This document shows, piece by piece, positions 22,701 to 31,700 of a stretch of DNA of 64,000 bases. Made by a program: the position numbers and the translations under genes. Under the pieces are notes generated by a model that was not told the DNA's origin, made no database searches, and saw nothing but the letters and a program-made list of their open reading frames with translations. Location of the stretch: assembly GCA_963675135.1 (NCBI GenBank), contig OY776129.1, positions 77,217,348 through 77,281,347 of the forward strand, read 5' to 3'. Source of the stretch: Galeopsis tetrahit (lineage: Eukaryota > Streptophyta > Magnoliopsida > Lamiales > Lamiaceae). Within the stretch, counting starts at the first letter, position 1. Each line of letters starts with the position of its first letter.

Positions 22701-25700
22701 TTGCTAGAGGTCGTGCAAAACAAGCCAGGATTTAAGTTCCCATATTCGGCCAAAGGAGGTCCCAAAAATCCCAGATCTGATAAATATTGTAAGTATCATA
22801 ATGAGTATGGCCATGATACTGACCAATGCCGTCATCTTAAAGATGCGATTGAGAGACTGATACGAGAAGGACAACTAGCTGAATATGTGAGAGCTGAAAG
22901 GGATAAGAACTATGGTCGGAGAGACGATAAAGGAAAAGAGAAGGAACAGCACGAGCCTCCTAGGGGAGGAGGTGCACCACCAAAAAGGGGTAACATATCC
23001 ATGATCGCAGGAGGACCTACTGATGGTGACTCAAACAGAGCGCGAAAGGCCTTTGTAAGAGAGGCGAAAACTTGGGGATCTGAAGTGCATAGCGTGTCAG
23101 ATCTTGAGGAAGGACCAAATATCCAGTTTGGTCCAGCTGATGGAGGAAGTGCATTCCAGCCACACAATGATGCCCTGGTGATCACAACGGAGATAGGAGG
23201 ATATGACGTGGCCAGAGTGTTCATTGACACAGGAAGCTCCTGCGACATCTTGTTTAAGGAGTGTTTTGATAAAATGGACCTGAATGTAAGAGTTGTGCCG
23301 GTGAAGACAGCCTTATATGGGTTTACGGGAGGAGCTACACAACCTTGGGGGCAGGTTACTCTACAGCTCAGAATAGGAGAGCCACCGTTGCAAAGGGTGA
23401 GAATGGTGGAGTTCCTGATTGTGGATGTTCCCTCTGCTTACAATGTGATCCTAGGAAGACCATCTCTAAATTCATTGCAGGCAGCAGTGTCCACCTATTA
23501 CATGAAAATGAAGTTCCCAGTTGGGGATGAGGTAGGAGAAGTTCGTGGCGATCAGACCAGTTCTAGAAGATGCTATGTGGACACTGTGAATCAAGCTGGT
23601 AAGGTATTTAAGGGAGATCAAGGTAGAGGGGATGATCCCGTGGGGAAAAGGTTGAAAGAGGGTGAAATGATGGAAGAAGATCCCCACTTGCAGATCAGAC
23701 CTGAGGAAGAGACTATGGCAGTGGAGCTCTTGCCCCACAAGATAGGCTGCACGACGAAAATCGGAACTCAAATGAATCATCAAGTAGCCCAAAAATTGGT
23801 CCAATGCCTTAGAGCTAACTCGGACATCTTTGCATTCCACTCAGCTGATCTCACAGGGATAGATCCAGCTTTGGCCATGCACAGCTTAAACGTAAGTTCG
23901 CAAGTGAGACCGGTGAAGCAGAAGCTGAGAAGGTTTGGACCAGAGAAGGATAAGGTCATCATCGAGGAAGTAGACAAACTATTAATGGCGAAACATATTG
24001 TGAAGATCCAGTTCCCAGAATGGCTCTCCAATGCTGTAATGGTCTCTAAGGGAGCTGGAAAATGGAGAATGTGCATAGATTTCCGAGACCTTAATAAAGC
24101 TTGCCCGAAGGACCATTACCCACTTCCTCGAATAGATCAGCTAGTGGATTCTACATCAGGATGTGAGCTGCTTTCAATGATGGATGCTTATCAAGGTTAT
24201 CATCAGATCAAGATGGATCCGGAGGATGTGGCAAAAACTAGTTTTGTGGTATGCTGTGGCACATATGGGTACACAGACATGCCTTTTGGTCTAAAAAATG
24301 CAGGAGCTACATATCAGAGGATGGTGGATTCGATTTTTCGAAACCAAATAGGGCGAAATGTGGAGGTATATGTAGACGATATGTTGGTAAAGAGCGTAAA
24401 AGAAAAAGATCACGTGAAAGATCTGGAGGAGACTTTTGGAGTGATTAGAGCGAGTGGCATGAAGCTCAATCCCGCGAAGTGTGCTTTTGGAGTTCAATCG
24501 GGCAAGTTCTTGGGGTATATGGTCACACCAAGGGGGATTGAAGTGAACAAGGAGAAAGTGAAGGTGGTTCTAGAAATGCAGGAGCCCAGAAACCTAAGAG
24601 AAATTCAAAGGTTGAATGGCCGCATAGCAGCTCTCAGCCGTTTCATCTCTAGATCTGCAGAAAGGAGCTTACCCTTCTTCAAAATCTTGAGGAAGGGATC
24701 TAACTTCGAGTGGAGCGAGGAGTGTAGAAAGGCTTTTCAGGAACTGAAAGATCATCTCTCAACCTTACCATTACTCACTAAACCAGTTCCTGGCGAGGTC
24801 CTATTCTTGTACTTCTCTGTAGGAGAACACTCTCTGAGTTCAGTCCTCCTAAGAGAAGAAGGAGGGCATCAAAGGCCAATATACTATGTAAGTAAGATGC
24901 TCCAGGGACCAGAGGAAAGATACTCAGAAATGGAGAAGTCAGCATTGGCAGTGATGGTAACAGCGAGGAGGTTGAGGCCATATTTTCTAGCTCACAAAGT
25001 GATGGTGAGAACAAACTTGCCCTTGAGGCAGACCATGGGGAGACCTGATCTGTCAGGGCGCATGGTAAAATGGGCAGTGGAAATAAGTGAATATGATGTG
25101 GAGTTTGAGCCAAGAACGGCCATTAAAGCTCAAGCTCTAGTGGACTTTATTTCAAGAGACGACGAGGACCACAGGGCTGGAAGAATGGACAGCTTATGTG
25201 GATGGATCCTCTACTATGATGGGGAGTGGAGCTGGAATAATGATCATCACCCCAACGGGAGAAGAGTTGCAGTTCGCTATTAAATTCGATTTCAAGGCCT
25301 CAAACAACGAGTCAGAGTATGAGGCCCTGGTAAGAGGAATGAGAATGTTAGCAGATCTGGGAGCTCAAAAAGTAAAAATCTTCTCAGATTCTCAATTGGT
25401 AGCTCAGCAAGTGGCTGGATCTTACGAGAGGAAGGATGAGAAAATGATAAAATATGCAAGAATGGTGGAAAATATCAAGTTGAGATTTGTGGAGTTTTCT
25501 TTGGAACAGATACCAAGAACAAAAAATGCCAAGGCTAACTATTTAGCAAAGCTGGCTAGTTCAGTGGAAGAAGGAACTAGAGGTCAGATAACTCTTTTAA
25601 CAGCAGAAAGCAGGACAATAGACTTGGAGGTGTTCTCGGTAGGAGAAGAAGCAGAGAAGGGGGATTGGAGAGTGCCAATCATTCACTACTTGAGAACAGG

Positions 25701-28700
25701 GCAAAGGCTTGATCAACCGGGAGCTCCCAAGAGAGCAATATTTGCAAGGTACTGCATGGTCGGAGAGGATCTCTACAAGAGATCATTTTCACAGCCATAT
25801 CTGAAATGCATAACTAATGAAGAGGGGAACTATGTCGTCCGAGAGATCCACGAAGGATGTGGAGGAAGTCACACTGGATTCAGAGACGTGGTCAGAAGAA
25901 TCTTAAGGGCTGGATATTATTGGCCAGAGATGCTCAGAAACGCCAAGGAACTGGTGCGAAAGTGTGAGAAGTGTCAGAAACATGGACCCCTCATCCATGT
26001 TCCTGGAGAGGAGATGGGAGTTATGTACTCCCCATGCCCTTTTGACAAGTGGGGTATTGACATCGTGGGAAAATTTCCTGAGGCATCAGGGAAGAGATGT
26101 TTTCTGATCGTGGCAGTGGATTATTTCAGTAAGTGGGTGGAAGCTGAAGCAGTGGCAACGATTGATGAGAACAACATCCAGAAGTTCTTATGGAAGAATA
26201 TTTGTTGTAGATTTGGGATCCCTAGAGTTCTCGTCTCAGACAATGGAACTCAGTTCAGTGGCAAAGCTATCAGGAGCTGGTGTGAAAAGATGAAAATCAA
26301 GCAGAAGTTCACATCAGTGGCTCATCCTCAGGCCAATGGCCAAGTGGAAGTAACTAACAGGACTCTAGTTGAAGGGATCAAAGCTAGATTGGAGAAGAAG
26401 AAAGGAAGTTGGCCAGAAGAACTAGATTCTGTTCTCTGGTCTTACAGGACCAGTCCCAAAACAGCTACTGGAGAAACACCCTTCAATCTAGTCTATGGAG
26501 CAGCAGCAGTGATCCCGGTGGAGATCGGATCTGAATCTCACCGAATCATGGCCTATGATGAAGACCAGAACTCCACCCTGATGAAAGAAAACCTGGACCT
26601 GGTCGAAGAAGAAAGAGAAATAGCACGTCTCAGGGCCGAAAAGTACAAGAGCCAGATCCGTGCTGGATACAACAAGCGAGTAAAAGTGCGAAAATTTTGC
26701 CAGGGAGATATGGTTCTTAGAAGAGTTGATGCACTGAAACCAGTGAAGAAGTTGGAGCCAAATTGGGAAGGGCCATTTATTGTGAGTGAAGTGTTGAAAG
26801 GAGGAGCCTACAAACTGATGAGAGAGGATGGAAAGGAAGTAGCACGTCCATGGAATGTGAGCAAACTCAAGAAATACTGCTGCTAAGGAACAGGCAAGAT
26901 CTGAAACTTTTACTTTTGTTATCTTTCTTTGTTCATGAACTGGATGATGTATCCAGGTCATGGAAGATCTTTGTAATAGCTTTGCGCTTTGAAAATTTCA
27001 ATGAAACAAGGAGCTGGTGAGAGCAGTTCCTGTTATTCTTATCATTATGAGAAGTATCTGGATTTAAATAAACTCCTCGAGGAGTATAAATAACTCATAT
27101 AAGAGTATAAAATATAACTCGGGATGAGCAGAGGCTGCTCCTGATATCCAGAGTATAAACAACTCCCCGAGGAGTATAAATAACTCATATAAGAGTATAA
27201 AATACAACTCGGGATGAGCAGATGCTGCTCCTGATATCCAGAGTATAAACAACTCCCCGAGGAGTATAAATAACTCATATAAGAGTATAAAATATAACTC
27301 GGGATGAGCAGATGCTGCTCCTGATATCCAGAGTATAAACAACTCCCCGAGGAGTATAAATAACTCATATAAGAGTATAAAATACAACTCGGGATGAGCA
27401 GATGCTGCTCCTGATATCCAGAGTATAAACAACTCCCCGAGGAGTATAAATAACTCACATAAGAGTATAAAAAATGACTCCATGGAAACAAATAACTGTT
27501 CTCCACATGAAATATATAAATGAAAAGAGGATTCAAGAACTGAATCCAGGATCTGAAAATTTTTTACTTAGAAAAAATTTCAATTTTTTCTAGGGATGAG
27601 AAGAGGATTCAAGAACTGAATCCAGGATCTGAAAATTTTTTACTTAGAAAAAATTTCAATTTTTTCTAGGGGTGAGAAGAGGATTCAAGAACTGAATCCA
27701 GGATCTGAAAATTTTTTACTTAGAAAAATTTTCAATTTTTTCTAGGGATGAGAAAAGGATTCAAGAACTGAATCCAGGATCTGAAAATTTTTTACTTAGA
27801 AAAAATTTCAATTTTTTCTAGGGATGAGAAGAGGATTCAAGAACTGAATCCAGGAACTGAAAATTTTTTACTTAGAAAAAATTTCAATTTTTTCTAGGGG
27901 TGAGAAGAGGATTCAAGAACTGAATCCAGGATCTGAAAATTTTTTACTTGGAGAAAATTTCAATTTTTTCTAGGGATGAGAAGAGGATTCAAGAACTGAA
28001 TCCAGGAACTGAAAATTTTTTACTCAGAGAAAATTTCAATTTTTTCTAGGGATGAGAAGAGGATTCAAGAACTGAATCCAGGAACTGAAAATTTTTTACT
28101 CAGAAAAAATTTCAATTTTTTCTAGGGATGAGAAGAGGATTCAAGAACTGAATCCAGGAACTGAAAATTTTTTACTTGGAGAAAATTTCAATTTTTTCTA
28201 GGGATGAGAAGAGGATTCAAGAACTGAATCCAGGATCTGAAAATTTTTTACTTAGAAAAAATTTCAATTTTTTCTAGGGATGAGAAGAGGATTCAAGAAC
28301 TGAATCCAGGAACTGAAAATTTTTTACTTGGAGAAAATTTCAATTTTTTCTAGGGATGAGAAGAGGATTCAAGAACTGAATCCAGGATCTGAAAATTTTT
28401 TACTTAGAAAAAATTTCAATTTTTTCTAGGGATGAGAAGAGGATTCAAGAACTGAATCCAGGAACTGAAAATTTTTTACTTAGAAAAAATTTCAATTTTT
28501 TCTAGGGATGAGAAGAGGATTCAAGAACTGAATCCAGGAACTGAAAATTTTTTACTTGGAGAAAATTTCAATTTTTTCTAGGGATGAGAAGAGGATTCAA
28601 GAACTGAATCCAGGATCTGAAAATTTTTTACTTAGAAAAAATTTCAATTTTTTCAAGGGATGAGAAGAGGATTCAAGAACTGAATCCAGGAACTGAAAAT

Positions 28701-31700
28701 TTTTTACTCAGAAAAAATTTCAATTTTTTCTAGGGATGAGAAGAGGATTCAAGAACTGAATCCAGGAACTGAAAATTTTTTACTTGGAGAAAATTTCAAT
28801 TTTTTCTAGGGATGAGAAGAGGATTCAAGAACTGAATCCAGGATCTGAAAATTTTTTACTTAGAGAAAATTTCAATTTTTTCTAGGGATGAGAAGAGGAT
28901 TCAAGAACTGAATCCAGGAACTGAAAATTTTTTACTTGGAGAAAATTTCAATTTTTCTAGGGATGAGAAGAGGATTCAAGAACTGAATCCAGGATCTGAA
29001 AATTTTTTACTTAGAAAAAATTTCAATTTTTTCTAGGGATGAGAAGAGGATTCAAGAACTGAATCCAGGAACTGAAAATTTTTTACTTAGAAAAAATTTC
29101 AATTTTTTCTAGGGATGAGAAGAGGATTCAAGAACTGAATCCAGGAACTGAAAATTTTTTACTTGGAGAAAATTTCAATTTTTTCTAGGGATGAGAAGAG
29201 GATTCAAGAACTGAATCCAGGATCTGAAAATTTTTTACTTAGAAAAAATTTCAATTTTTTCTAGGGATGAGAAGAGGATTCAAGAACTGAATCCAGGAAC
29301 TGAAAATTTTTTACTTAGAAAAAATTTCAATTTTTTCTAGGGATGAGAAGAGGATTCAAGAACTGAATCCAGGAACTGAAAATTTTTTACTTAGAAAAAA
29401 TTTCAATTTTTCTAGGGATGAGAAGAGGATTCAAGAACTGAATCCAGGATTTGAAAATTTTTTACTTAGAAAAAATTTCAATTTTTTCTATGGATGAGAA
29501 GAGGATTCAAGAACTGAATCCAGGAACTGAAAATTTTCTACTTAGAAAAAATTTCAATTTTTTCTAGGTATGAGAAGAGGATTCAAGAACTGAATTCAGG
29601 ATCTGAAATTTTTTTACTTGGAGAAAATTTCAATTTTTTCTAGGGATGAGAAGAGGATTCAAGAACTGAATCCAGGATCTGAAAATTTTTTACTTAGAAA
29701 AAATTTCAATTTTTTCTAGGGATGAGAAGAGGATTCAAGAACTGAATCCAGGAACTGAAAATTTTTCACTTGGAGAAAATTTCAATTTTTTCTAGGGATG
29801 AGAAGAGGATTCAAGAACTGAATCCAGGAACTGAAAATTTTTCACTTGGAGAAAATTTCAATTTTTTCTAGGGATGAGAAGAGGATTCAAGAACTGAATC
29901 CAGGATCTGAAAATTTTTTACTTAGAAAAAATTTCAATTTTAATAAACAATACAAGTATAAGAGAGCATAAGTAGTACAAAAAGATAAGAGATCTCATTA
30001 ATATTGGGATAACAACAGTACAACAAAAGAGTACAATAACAAAAGAGCACACAAGCTCCTGAAATTAGAAAAATACTAAGTCTGAGTATCAGTAGCAGGA
30101 GCTTCCTTCTCCGGAAGACTTGAGAGCTCAAGATCAGGAGTGCTAGATCCTTCGAGCGGAGGGAGATTCGGCAAAGGGTCAGAGGATGAGGCTAAAGTCT
30201 GACGAGGAGGAAAGATATCATAGACCAAAGGAGAGGTGGCAGGTACCTCAGGATCCAGTTCCTTCTCAAAGGCCAATTTCAGAGCCGCCTTCTGAATAAC
30301 AGGAAGCCACCACTCCTGGTCGGGTCCTGCATTGAGATCTCCGCGAAAGAAGGGAGAAGGTGTTAAACTCTGGACGATAGGAGTAGGATCAATAGAAGGC
30401 TTGAACCCTTGTTTCTTTACTTGGGATATGGTGCACTTGATCCCGTGGGTTATGAAATGGCCGATATGAGGGTTCATATCCCTAAGATAATGGGGGCTAT
30501 GCTGATACGCTTCAACAAGTCCCAAATAAAGATCCTGAAGGAACTCTTGGCCAATAGAGGTCGTCAGCAGCCTCTGACGGCAATCATCGACGCCCCGTTT
30601 TTGTCCCTGCTTAAAGGCATCTTCTAGAGCCCTCTCTTGCTGAGCCTTCATGGCCGATATCTCGGAGCGAGCCTTTTCAGCTACTTCTCAACCCTCCTCG
30701 ACCTTCTTTTTTAGCTCCTCGTTTTGAGCAGTGAGCAAGCTAAGATCTGCAGCCACTTTCTGAACCTCCTCATCTCTCTTGGACAACTCTGAACGGAGGT
30801 GTCCCAGGTCCTTGTCACTTAACTCTTTTTCAGTCTTGTCCAATAAAATCCCTTGGACAGCCATAAGCTACAAAGAAAAGATTTATAAGGAAGAGCAGAG
30901 TGATAAAAGTATAAAAGTATAAGAAGAGAGAGATTACTTGAGTGCTCAATTCTGAAGAGATCTCCCAAAGTTGGGGAACTGAGTGTCCAAAGAACCTCTG
31001 CTTGTCATCCGAAGTCGGAAGTAATTTAACGAAGGAGGTGCTCTCTTCTCCTCTCAGCTCGGAAATGGATTTGGGGATCTCCAGAGTGAAGAGATCTTTA
31101 GAAGATCTACGAGGAACAATTGCCTCTGAACGGGTCCGGTGGGACTTGGATCTCTTTGACGAGACCTTCTCACCACCCTCCGGAGCTGGACGCTTAGGGA
31201 CAGGAGGCAGGGCACTCGAAGGGGCATCACTAGGAACCTGGGTGGCGTCCGGGACCAAGTCGTCCTCACGGGTAGGCTGGGCCGAATTCAAGGGAGCTGC
31301 GATTGTGACAAAGTCCTCCACTCCAGTTGTTAAGGCAGGGACCTCTGAAGAAGTCTCTACCACAGTGACCTCCTCGTCCTCACCAAGGTCTATCTTGACG
31401 GAACTGAAAGCAAAATCCATCTCTGAAAAAGATAAGAAAAGTTAGAATTGAAAGCACAAGAAAATGAAAGAAGAACGGGATCAGAAAGAGGAGAGAAGTA
31501 CCGGCTCTGGGGGAAAGTTCCGCTCCAGAGCTATCGAGGCCAAATTGAATTAATACACCCCGGTCCCGCACAAGTTGAATTATTTTGAAAAGGCCATTCT
31601 CTTTATCAAGAACATGGTTTTCTAGGGATTGCATGATCTTCCGATCCCTCTGAGAAACTATAGAATCCGGAATAGCAACATAGGAAGAAGTGGTCTGTTG

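Noticed and set aside
22050..25113. Minus-strand frames across Gypsy-1 gag-pol
   Set aside because: Shadows of the sense polyprotein without domains or coherent splicing, unlike the antisense gene at 30076-32472.
25150..25200. Programmed frameshift in pol
   Set aside because: No obvious slippery sequence; without other family copies an indel is the simpler reading.
27045..27536. Repetitive minus-strand protein of about 140-160 residues
   Set aside because: Two frames stay open only because the 90-bp repeat length is divisible by three; no start context or domain.
27521..29938. CRISPR-like array
   Set aside because: Units are directly adjacent with no unique spacers, lie inside a plant retrotransposon and have a 76-bp period.
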